Source of the DNA: Paenibacillus antarcticus
GTDB lineage: Bacteria > Bacillota > Bacilli > Paenibacillales > Paenibacillaceae
Length of the DNA: 64,000 bases
Reading direction: 5' to 3'
Assembly: GCF_001637225.1 (NCBI RefSeq)
Contig: NZ_LVJI01000002.1
Coordinates: 1 to 64,000, forward strand
This document shows, piece by piece, positions 27,344 to 36,419 of this stretch (its first letter is position 1; every line of letters starts with the position of its first letter). The position numbers and the translations under genes were made by a program. The notes beneath the pieces were generated by a model. It worked only from the letters and a program-made list of their open reading frames with translations, was not told where the DNA came from and ran no database searches.

Positions 27344-28171
27344 ATGAACAGCAATAAAAAAGATAAATTATTTCAATGGATTGCAGGGATTGTATTGACG
27401 CTCGGGGGTATCATGTTTGTACTTCCATTTATTTGGATGATCTTGTCATCCTTTAAGACGGAAAGTGAAGTTATCTTGATTCCGCCGACATTATGGCCTC
27501 AGGGATTTACTTTTGAAAACTATAAGAATTTATTTGAAAATATGAATTTTGCTGTGTATTTGAAAAATACACTGATAATCGTCCTTTTCGCATTCTTTGG
27601 AATGTTCTTGAATGCGATGGCTGGTTTTGGCTTTGCCAAGTACAACTTTAAAGGGAAAGATGGTATTTTCTTTATGGTGTTGGCAACGATGATGATTCCT
27701 AGCCAAGTAACGATGATTCCAGTGTATCTGATCTTAAATAAAATGAATTTGACGAACACGATGCTGGGGATTGTATTGCCTGGTCTGGTGGGGGCATTCG
27801 GAATCTTCCTATTCCGTCAGTTTATGACGACCATTCCAGATGAAATTATTGAAGCGACTCGACTCGATGGGGCTAGTGAGTTCAGAACCTTCGTACAAAT
27901 TATTCTTCCGGTATCGAAGCCTATTCTTGCTGTACAAGCCATTCTTGCCTTTATCGGTGGTTGGAACAGCTTCCTATGGCCATTAATTATGGCGAACGAC
28001 GAGAAGTTATATACGTTGTCCGTCGGTCTCTCATTACTGAAAAGTCAGTACGGAGGAAACTTTGCCTTACAGATGGCAGGTGCAACCTTTATGGTTATGC
28101 CCATTATCATCATCTTTATTATTTTCCAGAAGAACATTATTGAGAATTACACGACTAGCGGTTTGAAATAA
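27344..28171 (+). CDS. ABC sugar permease, MalG type
   Basis: A 275-residue partner permease with six helices and an EAA loop (EATRLDGASEFRTFVQIILP). The typical MalG start has an early FVLPFIWMILSSFKT segment and a late YTTSGLK-like tail. It has the AGCGGAGGTGA ribosome binding site and ends the plus operon before a strong terminator. Confidence 0.9.
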   Translation: MNSNKKDKLFQWIAGIVLTLGGIMFVLPFIWMILSSFKTESEVILIPPTLWPQGFTFENYKNLFENMNFAVYLKNTLIIVLFAFFGMFLNAMAGFGFAKYNFKGKDGIFFMVLATMMIPSQVTMIPVYLILNKMNLTNTMLGIVLPGLVGAFGIFLFRQFMTTIPDEIIEATRLDGASEFRTFVQIILPVSKPILAVQAILAFIGGWNSFLWPLIMANDEKLYTLSVGLSLLKSQYGGNFALQMAGATFMVMPIIIIFIIFQKNIIENYTTSGLK

Positions 28172-28184
28172 CCATAACCATAAA

Positions 28185-28243
28185 AAGGTACCCATAGCAT
28201 GGACACTGAGATATGAGGTGTTCAGCTAGGGTGCTTTTTTTTG
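28185..28243 (+). terminator. Terminator of the beta-1,2-glucan ABC operon
   Basis: A long imperfect stem (GTACCC/GGGTGC, TAGC/GCTA, GGACAC/GTGTTC) is followed by eight T residues. Confidence 0.85.
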
Positions 28244-28505
28244 TTTTTTTTTAAAATCATTATAAAAAAAATTTAAAATATAGTAAAAAAGTACCTTGAT
28301 TCATAATGTTTTTAACATCATTATTACTATAAATGCATTTATATACCATATAATATTAAATATGCATTTATGTAATTATTTTGGTAATTTATTAATTAGA
28401 TAAGGTGGTGAGTTGGAGGAGTATTCGTCTAATTACATGTTTTGAAATCGCTTACAAATCATGGCTTATCTTTCTGAAAATTAGGTTTTAATAGGGGGAG
28501 TAAAA
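28244..28505 (+). other. AT-rich leader/promoter region of the GH18 gene
   Basis: This stretch holds a possible promoter (TTGATT 28296-28301, CATTAT 28319-28324, 17-bp spacer) and a direct repeat ATGCATTTAT at 28333 and 28362. A long-range inverted repeat AATTAGA/TCTAATT (28394-28400 and 28428-28434) encloses a G-rich loop. The cre site is listed separately. No open frame is present. Confidence 0.45.
28443..28456 (+). promoter_or_regulatory. cre (CcpA) site, TGAAATCGCTTACA
   Basis: Matches the Bacillus cre consensus TGWAANCGNTNWCA at every position. It lies 50 bp before the GH18 start, in the leader, where bound CcpA would block elongation in glucose. Confidence 0.72.
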
Positions 28506-31500
28506 GTGCGTATATTTGTTCGAACGAGGTATTCTAAAATAATGATGGTGTTAATGGCTTTTATTTTAACATTTGGAACATTGCTTCCAGCGCCCGCATC
28601 GTATGCAGCAGACCCAGTAACAAAGCCAACGGCACCTCAAAATTTAAAATTGAATGAAGCGTGGTTAGCAGCTACTAGAGCAACGGTGACTTGGGATGTG
28701 TATTCGGATCCGAAAATCAATAATGTTAACATATGGAATGCTGATAACGATAAACTTCTAGCAACTGGGAGTGGAGGAACAAAGGAACTACAAGATTTAA
28801 TCCCAGAAAAGAAATATAGAGTATATATTACATGGGCAACATCGGAACCAGCTTCAATTGAGGATAGAAGTAATATCATTGAATTTACTACGTATCCACT
28901 TGTAGCGCCAAAGGACAAGGGTCCTCGAGATTTAAAAGTTGTAAATGTAACACATAATACCGTTTCGTTAGAGTGGATTCCTGTGCCTGGATATACTGCG
29001 TATTGGATCTTTGACAGGAATGATAATAATAGGTTTAAAACATGGGCAAATCTTGGATCAAAGGTGGTAGGTGGTTTACTTCCCGAGACAGAATATGCTC
29101 TTTATGTTGGGTATGATGGAATTCAAGCTGCTGATCTTACTCCTGAACAAGAGAGTAACGTAGTGACATTTAAAACACTTCCAGATAAGGGGGGATATCC
29201 AGATGCTCTTTTAACAGCACCAAGTTATTTGAAAGTGACGGATGTGACAGATGGATCTGTGACTTTGAATTGGGGAGCAAGTCCAGATGCGACGGGTTAC
29301 GATCAATATGTAAATGGCGCTTGGATAGGCGGTACATGGGACAATGCTGCCACTACGCAAGAATATGCCCCCAAAGAGGGGTTTGAGATTGGTAAGAAGT
29401 ATACTTTTACAGTCGGGGCTCAAAAAGCATTGGAAGGCCAAGCCACGATTGTCTCAACTAACAGTAATAAAGTTACAATGACTTGGGGAGAATTAGAAGC
29501 TCCTAAGGACTTAAGTATTGTAACAGCAACAAGAACAACGGTTGCATTAGGATGGGCGCCTACACCTGGTGCTACAAGCTATGATATTTATCAAGATAAT
29601 GTACATGTTGGCTCAAGTGATTCTAATCAATACTTGATAGAGGGGCTTACAGAGGGGCAGTCATACGCGCTTAAAGTTATAGCCAAGAACAATCTTTGGA
29701 TATCACCAGAAAGTAATGAAGTAAAAGCTGTACCAGGCAGTAACTATAATCATATTTCCTACTTCACATCATGGTCGGTGACTAATCGAAATTTTATACC
29801 AACGGATATCGATGTATCACAACTTACACATATCAACTATGCCTTCTCTGATTTATGTTGGAAAGGATTCGGAACTGAGGCTAGACCTTGTCAGAACGCA
29901 AATATTCCTTTGCAAAAGGATTATGTATTTGATGGTGAGATGGTCATTGGTGATCCCGAAGTAGATTTTAATAATTTCAAAAGTTTCGCAACGATCAAAG
30001 AACAGAATCCTCACTTGAAGTTAATGATTTCAGTCGGTGGCTGGACGTGGTCTAATAACTTCTCTAATATGGCAATGACCGAAGTGACTCGTCGTGCGTT
30101 CGCTAACTCGGTTGTTGATTTCCTTCGGGAATATGGCATAGACGGAATTGATATTGATTGGGAATACCCTGTTGAGGGAGGCGAGTCTGATAATTCTAGA
30201 AGTCCACTGGATAAAGAAAACTTTATGCTCTTGGTAAAAACAGTTCGTGAAGCTTTAGATGCAGCAGGTTCTGTGGATGGCAAGTATTATCTTCAGACGA
30301 TTGCATCCGGCCAAGGCGATAATTTCACCGTGAATGCAGATTTCGTCAATTCTGCTAAATATTTAGATTTTATTAATATCATGACTTATGATTATAGCGG
30401 GCGTGCAGATGCACTTGGTCATCATAATGCACCGTTATACTTTGATAAGAACCACCCTAAAGCGGATACTTATGCACCTAGAAATAATATAAGAGGAGGA
30501 GCATTAGGCCATCTGAAGGGTGGGGTACCTAACCATAAATTAGTGTTAGGAGTTCCTTTCTATGGGAAGGGTTGGATGGATTGTCCTGCCAATGGAGAAT
30601 ATCAGACCTGTAAAGGAGGAACTACAACCGGAACATGGGAAGGCGGATTATTTGATTTCACGGATATCGAAAATAACTATCTGAACAAGAATGGTTATGT
30701 TCGATACTGGAATGAAGCTGCTAAAGTAGCTTACGTCTATAACCCAGCAACGAAGATCTTTATTAACTATAATGATAAGGAATCTATGTTGTATTCAGCA
30801 GCCATGTTGAAGTCATTAGATATTGCTGGCGTCATGAGTTGGGATATCAGTGGTGACCGCAATAAAACACTAACGACACCATTAGTTGAAAGTTTACCAA
30901 TCGATGGCAAGCTGAACACATCAGCACTAGCAGCTCCTAAGAATCTGGTAGTAGCTACTAAAACTCATAATAGCATTCAAGTGAAATGGGATGCGACAGA
31001 GGGAGCAACAGGATACGAGATTTACTTGAATAATAAAGATTTGAAAAATGATAATCTACAATGGATAGCCAATACAACAACACCTCAGTACACGTTGAAT
31101 TCTCTTACTTTTAACACAAATTATACCATTCATGTTATTGCTATCGTAAAAGATAAGGATGAAGTTAAAAAAGTATCTATAAACAGTAAAGAATTGAATG
31201 TGACAACACTAGCAACACCTCCGGTAACAACGCCAGATGTTACACCATCACCTTCTCCATCAGGTGGAGGATCAACACCTCCAGCATCAACAACCCCACC
31301 GGTTGTTAAACAGAAAGATCAACTAGATATCCTAACGACCAAAGATGGAGATAAACTCATTGTGAAATTACAATCTGCTTCTTCATTAGCAATCATTAGT
31401 AAGGCGACTTCAACAACATTCCCAATTGTGGTTAGTGACAAAGGAAAGCAAGTTGAAGTTAACGTGCCTAAAGAGATCCTTGCTGCTATTGCGAAAAAAG

Positions 31501-32489
31501 GGGCTCAAGCGTCATTGTCCATCCTTGCCAATGGAGTGGAATACATCATTCCAATTCATGCTATCGATTTATCAAAAGATATTAAGATTACGATTCAAGC
31601 TCCTGTTCAGAATATCAATGATCAACTTTCGAAGTTGTTACAGGATAACGGCATGAAGCAACTCGTGAATCCTCTGGAATTTAAGATCGAACAACTGAAT
31701 GCTGACAAGACATTCGTGGAAATCAAGGATTTCGGAAAGCATTTTCTGGTTCGAAAATTCACATTAAAAGCTAAAGATATTGATATGGATCGAGCTACTG
31801 GGGTTATCTATATCCCGGGCACGAATGAGGTCCGTTCAGTACCTACGGTATTTACGGTGAACACAGATGGAACGGTTACAGTAGAATTGAAGAGACCAGG
31901 CAATAGTATCTACACCATTATTGAAACTAAGTATAACTTCCAAGATGTTACCATAGGATGGGCACAGAAGGATGTAACACTGGCTACGGCGAAGCTTATT
32001 GCTACTGGAGAGAGTACAGATAAGTTTGGTTCTAATAGCAGCATCACTCGTGCAGAGGTAACCTCGATGATCGTAAGAGCTCTAGGGCTCATACCTAACG
32101 AGGCCAACGTAACGTTTAAGGATGTGGATAGTCAATCGAAGTTCGCAAGAGACATCGCTGCAGCATCGGTAGCTGGATTCATTAAAGGAAAGACTTCAGA
32201 TTCTTTCGGTCCAAATGATAAGGTGACACGTCAAGATATGGCTATGATCCTTGCTAATGCAATGGAATATGCGGGCAAGAAGCATCAAGTGAATCTTGGG
32301 GTTCTAAATCCATTCAAAGATCAATCCATTATTTCATCGTATGCGAAGGATTCTTTAGCACTGATGGTAGACTACAAAATCATGCAAGGTGTGTCACCAA
32401 CCCAATTATATCCTAAGTCAAACGTTACAAAGGCTCAGGCGACAGTGACTGTCATGAGAATGCTTCGTAACTTAGGACTATCTAATTAA
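28506..32489 (+). CDS. SLH-anchored GH18 chitinase with FN3 domains
   Basis: A 1327-residue surface enzyme. Order: signal peptide (1-35), four fibronectin-III-like domains (about 40-130, 140-225, 240-330, 333-412), a GH18 barrel (about 418-795), another FN3 (about 810-900), a Pro/Thr/Ser linker (900-935), an unassigned ~190-residue beta-rich region (940-1130) and three SLH domains (1140-1325). The catalytic motif DGIDIDWE is at 546-553, with E553 as proton donor, and MTYDYSG and SWDISGD supply further GH18 residues. It should cut chitin or related GlcNAc polymers at the cell surface. GTG 28506 follows GGGGGAG. It is monocistronic with a terminator, and a cre site in its leader predicts glucose repression. 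Confidence 0.9.
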   Translation: MRIFVRTRYSKIMMVLMAFILTFGTLLPAPASYAADPVTKPTAPQNLKLNEAWLAATRATVTWDVYSDPKINNVNIWNADNDKLLATGSGGTKELQDLIPEKKYRVYITWATSEPASIEDRSNIIEFTTYPLVAPKDKGPRDLKVVNVTHNTVSLEWIPVPGYTAYWIFDRNDNNRFKTWANLGSKVVGGLLPETEYALYVGYDGIQAADLTPEQESNVVTFKTLPDKGGYPDALLTAPSYLKVTDVTDGSVTLNWGASPDATGYDQYVNGAWIGGTWDNAATTQEYAPKEGFEIGKKYTFTVGAQKALEGQATIVSTNSNKVTMTWGELEAPKDLSIVTATRTTVALGWAPTPGATSYDIYQDNVHVGSSDSNQYLIEGLTEGQSYALKVIAKNNLWISPESNEVKAVPGSNYNHISYFTSWSVTNRNFIPTDIDVSQLTHINYAFSDLCWKGFGTEARPCQNANIPLQKDYVFDGEMVIGDPEVDFNNFKSFATIKEQNPHLKLMISVGGWTWSNNFSNMAMTEVTRRAFANSVVDFLREYGIDGIDIDWEYPVEGGESDNSRSPLDKENFMLLVKTVREALDAAGSVDGKYYLQTIASGQGDNFTVNADFVNSAKYLDFINIMTYDYSGRADALGHHNAPLYFDKNHPKADTYAPRNNIRGGALGHLKGGVPNHKLVLGVPFYGKGWMDCPANGEYQTCKGGTTTGTWEGGLFDFTDIENNYLNKNGYVRYWNEAAKVAYVYNPATKIFINYNDKESMLYSAAMLKSLDIAGVMSWDISGDRNKTLTTPLVESLPIDGKLNTSALAAPKNLVVATKTHNSIQVKWDATEGATGYEIYLNNKDLKNDNLQWIANTTTPQYTLNSLTFNTNYTIHVIAIVKDKDEVKKVSINSKELNVTTLATPPVTTPDVTPSPSPSGGGSTPPASTTPPVVKQKDQLDILTTKDGDKLIVKLQSASSLAIISKATSTTFPIVVSDKGKQVEVNVPKEILAAIAKKGAQASLSILANGVEYIIPIHAIDLSKDIKITIQAPVQNINDQLSKLLQDNGMKQLVNPLEFKIEQLNADKTFVEIKDFGKHFLVRKFTLKAKDIDMDRATGVIYIPGTNEVRSVPTVFTVNTDGTVTVELKRPGNSIYTIIETKYNFQDVTIGWAQKDVTLATAKLIATGESTDKFGSNSSITRAEVTSMIVRALGLIPNEANVTFKDVDSQSKFARDIAAASVAGFIKGKTSDSFGPNDKVTRQDMAMILANAMEYAGKKHQVNLGVLNPFKDQSIISSYAKDSLALMVDYKIMQGVSPTQLYPKSNVTKAQATVTVMRMLRNLGLSN

Positions 32490-32526
32490 TAGACACCCGT
32501 TCATCTAAAAGAAGGGTCGGATTTAC

Positions 32527-32576
32527 ACCAGAAGGTAGGCCAAGGATAATTTCCTTGCCTGCCTTCTGGTGATTCT
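32527..32576 (+). terminator. Terminator after GH18 gene
   Basis: ACCAGAAGG-TAGGC-CAAGGA pairs with TCCTTG-CCTG-CCTTCTGGT around a 4-base loop; a T-containing tail follows. Confidence 0.8.
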
Positions 32577-32670
32577 TCTATTAATAGAGAAATGCAATTT
32601 GAAGAAACCCAAGACATTCAAATAGTATCAGCAGTATTAAGGTTTCCCAACCCATGTATAACTAGGTGAA

Positions 32671-32730
32671 CAGAGAAAGAGGGTATTCCACAAACCATTA
32701 TTCTGGTCTGTAGAATACCCTCTATTTCTG
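32671..32730 (-). terminator. Terminator of the second ABC operon
   Basis: A long imperfect stem (AGAGGGTATTC and its complement, extended by ACCA/TGGT) ends 13 bp beyond the minus-strand permease stop. T-rich ends are present for the minus strand. Confidence 0.7.
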
Positions 32731-32742
32731 TATGAAGCCGTA

Positions 32743-33615
32743 TTATCCTTTTATCGCACCTTCGGTCAATCCTTTTTCGATGAATTTGGAGATGAACAGA
32801 TATACAATTAATACAGGTATAACGGTAAGAGCTACAGCCGTTGCCATGAGTCCGAAGTCAGTCCCATATTGGGAGCTGATTTCATTCAACAATGCAACAA
32901 TAGGACGGACGCTCTCTTTATTAACAAAGATCAATGCAGAGAACAAGTCATTATAGGACCATAAGAATACGAAAATACTTACGGATGCAAATGCTGGTCT
33001 AGATACTGGGAAAAAGATCTTAACGAACATCTGCCATCTGTTGCATCCATCAATAAACGCTGCTTCTTCCAGTTCTTTGGCGATCGTCGTCATATATCCT
33101 GCAATAACTAATGTTGCAAAGGTTAAGTTACCTGCTGTTTGTGGCAAAATCAATCCCCAATACGTGTTAACTAAACTCGTCTTGATAAGAATCTCATAAA
33201 CAGGAACAACAGTTGCAAAAGCAGGGATAAGTAGTGTCGCGTAGAGAAGCGAGTATAAAGCTCTCTTGGCTTTAAAAGTAAACCTAGACAATACATACGC
33301 TGCTAATCCAGCAAACAGAAGTACGAACAATACTGTGCCTCCGGACATGATCAAGCTGTTGATATAACTCTTTCCTATGTTTATTCGATCAAATGCAGTC
33401 GTATAGTTAATAAATACTGGTTCTAACGCTAAAGAAAACGACTTATTCATAACATCACTAGATACCTTGAACGAGTTATTAACGATCCAGAAAAGTGGAT
33501 ATATTGTCGTTAAGGACCATGCTGTTAACACAATGTACATTAAGGTAGTACCCAAGCTGAATCGGTTGGTTTTAACTCGCCTTATTGTATGTTCATTGTT
33601 AATGACTGGTTGCAT
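32743..33615 (-). CDS. ABC sugar permease, MalG type
   Basis: A 290-residue six-helix permease; the EAA loop is EEAAFIDGCNRWQMFVKIFF followed by PVSRP. It is the last gene of the minus operon binding protein - permease - permease (23-bp gap to its partner). No ATPase is encoded nearby. The substrate is unknown; being next to a surface chitinase suggests chitooligosaccharides, but there is no direct evidence. Confidence 0.88.
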   Translation of the reverse strand: MQPVINNEHTIRRVKTNRFSLGTTLMYIVLTAWSLTTIYPLFWIVNNSFKVSSDVMNKSFSLALEPVFINYTTAFDRINIGKSYINSLIMSGGTVLFVLLFAGLAAYVLSRFTFKAKRALYSLLYATLLIPAFATVVPVYEILIKTSLVNTYWGLILPQTAGNLTFATLVIAGYMTTIAKELEEAAFIDGCNRWQMFVKIFFPVSRPAFASVSIFVFLWSYNDLFSALIFVNKESVRPIVALLNEISSQYGTDFGLMATAVALTVIPVLIVYLFISKFIEKGLTEGAIKG

Positions 33616-33638
33616 AAAATAACACCCCTAATAACGGC

Positions 33639-34505
33639 TTAGTATGTGATTTCTTCGCTTTTCAACAAACGATTGGCAAGTAATGCTAATATAACACCGA
33701 GAACGACCATATAAATTGCAATCGTGGAGCCATAACCGAAGTTCTGATCTACAAGAGCTTTTTTATACATATAAGTTCCCAATACTTCTGTACCGTTCTG
33801 TCCCCTAGAAACTACCCACACGAACTCGAATACTTTCATGGTACCGGTAATAGCTAACGTAATAACAACCTTTATGTCACTCATAATTAAGGGAATGGTG
33901 AGTTTCGTCATTTTCTGAAACCCCTTGATTCCCTCAAGCTTGGCTGCTTCGTAATAATCACCTGGTATTTTAGCCATGGCAGTTAAGAATAAGACAAAAT
34001 AAAAACCAACATAGTGCCATACGGTAGGCACTGCGACTGCTTTTAAAGCATTACTTTCACTCAGCCATAGGACTTTCTCTAAACCAAGGTTAGCCAAAAT
34101 ACCATTTAATAGGCCAAAATTATAGTTGTAGAAGAGAACGAATAACAACGAAATAGCTGTACCAGAGATTACGACTGGAAAGAAAAACACAGTGCGGAAA
34201 AACCCTTGAAACTTACTAATATTATCTACCATTACAGCAAGTAATAGGGCGATACCAACCTGAAACACAACGACATATAACATGAGTTCTAATGTATGCA
34301 ATGTTGATGCACCTAGGAGGTTATCCGATATTAATCGCTCATAGTTATCCCATCCAATGAATTTCTTGTCAAAGAATCCCTTTGTACGAAAGAAGCTAAG
34401 ATATAGACTCTTAAAGAATGGATAATATAAAAAGATCGACATAAACGCTGCCATAGGGAACAAGAATATCAAGATATACTTTCTATCGCCCTTCATATTT
34501 ATCAC
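33639..34505 (-). CDS. ABC sugar permease, MalF type
   Basis: A 288-residue six-helix permease. Its EAA loop reads YEAAKLEGIKGFQKMTKLTI, and the MalF-type opening (FPMAAFMSIFLYYPFFKSLYLS) is present. It lies 104 bp after the binding-protein stop, with a strong hairpin in the gap. It forms the channel with the next permease. Confidence 0.88.
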   Translation of the reverse strand: MINMKGDRKYILIFLFPMAAFMSIFLYYPFFKSLYLSFFRTKGFFDKKFIGWDNYERLISDNLLGASTLHTLELMLYVVVFQVGIALLLAVMVDNISKFQGFFRTVFFFPVVISGTAISLLFVLFYNYNFGLLNGILANLGLEKVLWLSESNALKAVAVPTVWHYVGFYFVLFLTAMAKIPGDYYEAAKLEGIKGFQKMTKLTIPLIMSDIKVVITLAITGTMKVFEFVWVVSRGQNGTEVLGTYMYKKALVDQNFGYGSTIAIYMVVLGVILALLANRLLKSEEITY

Positions 34506-34543
34506 CTTTGATGTTTATTTTCTTCAATTGTTAAGTAAAAGAT

Positions 34544-34572
34544 TACGCCGCCTAAAAAAGAAGGGCGGCGTA
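34544..34572 (-). terminator. Intercistronic hairpin between binding protein and permeases
   Basis: A GC-rich 9-bp stem TACGCCGCC / GGCGGCGTA with an 11-base T-rich loop, followed on the minus strand by ATCTTTT. It is strong enough to stop a share of transcripts, giving more binding protein than permease. Confidence 0.7.
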
Positions 34573-34609
34573 CTTTATGCAAGATTAGATCTTATTTACA
34601 ATAAATGGA

Positions 34610-35956
34610 TTACTTTTTGTTTGCATCCTCGATTGCCTTCGCTTCTTTAAGTGCATCAGCTGGAGACTTCTTACCCGTTACAACTTGTTGAACAGCTGCA
34701 CGTAGCGTAGAGAATGTTTCTGGTGCAATTTTGCTATCCACTGGATTGTTGATTGAAGTAGAGTCTGCGGCCATTTTGAAACCATCCATTGCAGCCTGTG
34801 CCAAGCCTGTGATTTCTACTTTCGCAGCAGGAGTACCACCATTAGCTACAGCAATCTTCTGAATAGTAGCAGGGGAAGTCATATGTTTCAGTAAAGCGAT
34901 TGAGGCATCTTTCTTATCTGCATTGTCATAAGTTGCTTTAGTCAGATAGAATCCAGTACCGAAGCCTCCAATGATATCTTTCCCGCTACCAAGACCACCA
35001 GGAACGACTGGGAAAGGAATAACAGTTGTATTATCTTTAACTGCAGCATCCGCGAAACCACCAAATGCCCATGATCCTTCAAGAATCATTGCTGCTTTAC
35101 CTGTACCATAGTAGTTAGAAGCCATACCAAGATCGATTGTAGCAGCATCTTTAGGGAATGCGCCAAGGTCATAAAGTTCTTTCATAGCAGCATAACCTTT
35201 TTCCCAATTAGGGTCGATTCCATCTTTCAGACCTTTTGCTTGACCTTCTGGACCTGCAGCTGACAAGATGAAGTGTTCAACTACATAGTGAGATTGGTCG
35301 AATGGAGCAGCCAATGGGATGATACCTTTAGCAGCGAAAGTCTCAACTGCTTTTTTCATTTTATCCCAGTCTGTTGGAAGTTCAAGGTTGTTTTCTTCAA
35401 ACAACTTCTTGTTAACAAATAGACCTTCATAGAAACCAGTCAATGGGATGGCATAGATGTTACCATCCGCTTGTCTTGTATTCTCAAGTGCACTTGGCGT
35501 GAAGCCATTTTTCCATTCAGCATCAGCATCAAGGATGTCATTCATAGGAACGACTTTACCTGCATCAACAAAACCTTGAGCATCGATACCAGCGAAGTAG
35601 AATAGTAAGTCAGGCTCATTACCTGAGTTCATATCAGTGTTAACTTTTGTTCTGAATCCGTCATCATTAGCAGACATTGTATCATTATTAATCTTTACAT
35701 TAGGATTCTTTGCAGTGAACTCATCCAAAGCAGCTTGGAAAGATTCACGTGCAGCATCTGTACCGCCAAATGTTGAGAACACTCGTAATTCAATGTCTTT
35801 TTTAGGTTCTTCTGGTTTAGGATCCTCTGTTTTTGGAGTTTCTTCTTTCGGAGTTTCACTTGGAGTGTTCGTAGCTGCGTTGTTACCACCACATGCTGCC
35901 AAGAACATTGTGAAGATTAACAACATACTGATAAGGACTAACGATGGTTTTTTCAC
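34610..35956 (-). CDS. ABC sugar-binding lipoprotein
   Basis: A 448-residue CUT1-class binding protein with lipobox LAAC (Cys about residue 22). A charged, Pro/Glu/Lys-rich tether of about 30 residues precedes the globular domain, which starts at DIELRVFSTFGG. The NPDLLFYFAG-like, AAMILEGSWAFGG and GGTPAAKVEI segments fit the family. It is the first gene of the minus operon, with AAAGGGGGA before the ATG. The substrate cannot be read from sequence. Confidence 0.88.
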   Translation of the reverse strand: MKKPSLVLISMLLIFTMFLAACGGNNAATNTPSETPKEETPKTEDPKPEEPKKDIELRVFSTFGGTDAARESFQAALDEFTAKNPNVKINNDTMSANDDGFRTKVNTDMNSGNEPDLLFYFAGIDAQGFVDAGKVVPMNDILDADAEWKNGFTPSALENTRQADGNIYAIPLTGFYEGLFVNKKLFEENNLELPTDWDKMKKAVETFAAKGIIPLAAPFDQSHYVVEHFILSAAGPEGQAKGLKDGIDPNWEKGYAAMKELYDLGAFPKDAATIDLGMASNYYGTGKAAMILEGSWAFGGFADAAVKDNTTVIPFPVVPGGLGSGKDIIGGFGTGFYLTKATYDNADKKDASIALLKHMTSPATIQKIAVANGGTPAAKVEITGLAQAAMDGFKMAADSTSINNPVDSKIAPETFSTLRAAVQQVVTGKKSPADALKEAKAIEDANKK

Positions 35957-36242
35957 TTTCTAAATCCCCCTTTAAAATGATATAAATGGAAAATGTATGC
36001 GTTACCATGTTGTCATCATGATATTATGATAATCTCCTAATTATTGCAATAAGATCCAGGGGATACATTTGAATACATAGGGATACATTCTTCTAATAAT
36101 TTATCTAATATGGTAATTGAACTTATCAAATTTGCTATTTAATGAGATAGAAAGTCTTTAGAATTAAGGGTTCTCTCATTGCAGCGTCTCGTCGGTGCTT
36201 TAAATGTATTTCAATGTTAAAGAGATATATTTTAATTCACAC

Positions 36243-36272
36243 TTGACAGGTGGGATTAATTGGTTATATGAT
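36243..36272 (+). promoter_or_regulatory. Promoter of the arylsulfotransferase operon
   Basis: Consensus TTGACA (36243-36248) and TATGAT (36267-36272) with an 18-bp spacer. Transcription should begin near 36280, leaving a leader of about 140 nt. Confidence 0.65.
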
Positions 36273-36338
36273 ATGAAAAACAATTCAGTACTAATTAAAT
36301 GAACAGTGAAATAATATTTCGAGCTGATTGGACTACCA

Positions 36339-36391
36339 AAGGCTCCCGCACATCTTTCCTGAAGAAGGTAGATGTGACGGGAGCCTTTTTT
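36339..36391 (+). terminator. Attenuator-like hairpin in the leader of the sulfur operon
   Basis: AAGGCTCCCG-CACATCT pairs with AGATGTG-A-CGGGAGCCTT and is followed by TTTTTTG, a full intrinsic terminator. No plus-strand gene lies upstream for it to end. It sits between the promoter at 36243 and the MarR start at 36420. Confidence 0.75.
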
Positions 36392-36419
36392 GTTACAAGC
36401 TTATAGAAAGAGGAGTCGT

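Larger units (their letters stand above)
35957..36419. other. Divergent region between the second ABC operon and the sulfur operon
   Basis: Some 460 bp. The left part is the minus-strand leader of the binding protein; no convincing boxes were identified there. The right part has the plus promoter 36243-36272 and the leader hairpin 36339-36391. No gene was found. Confidence 0.5.
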
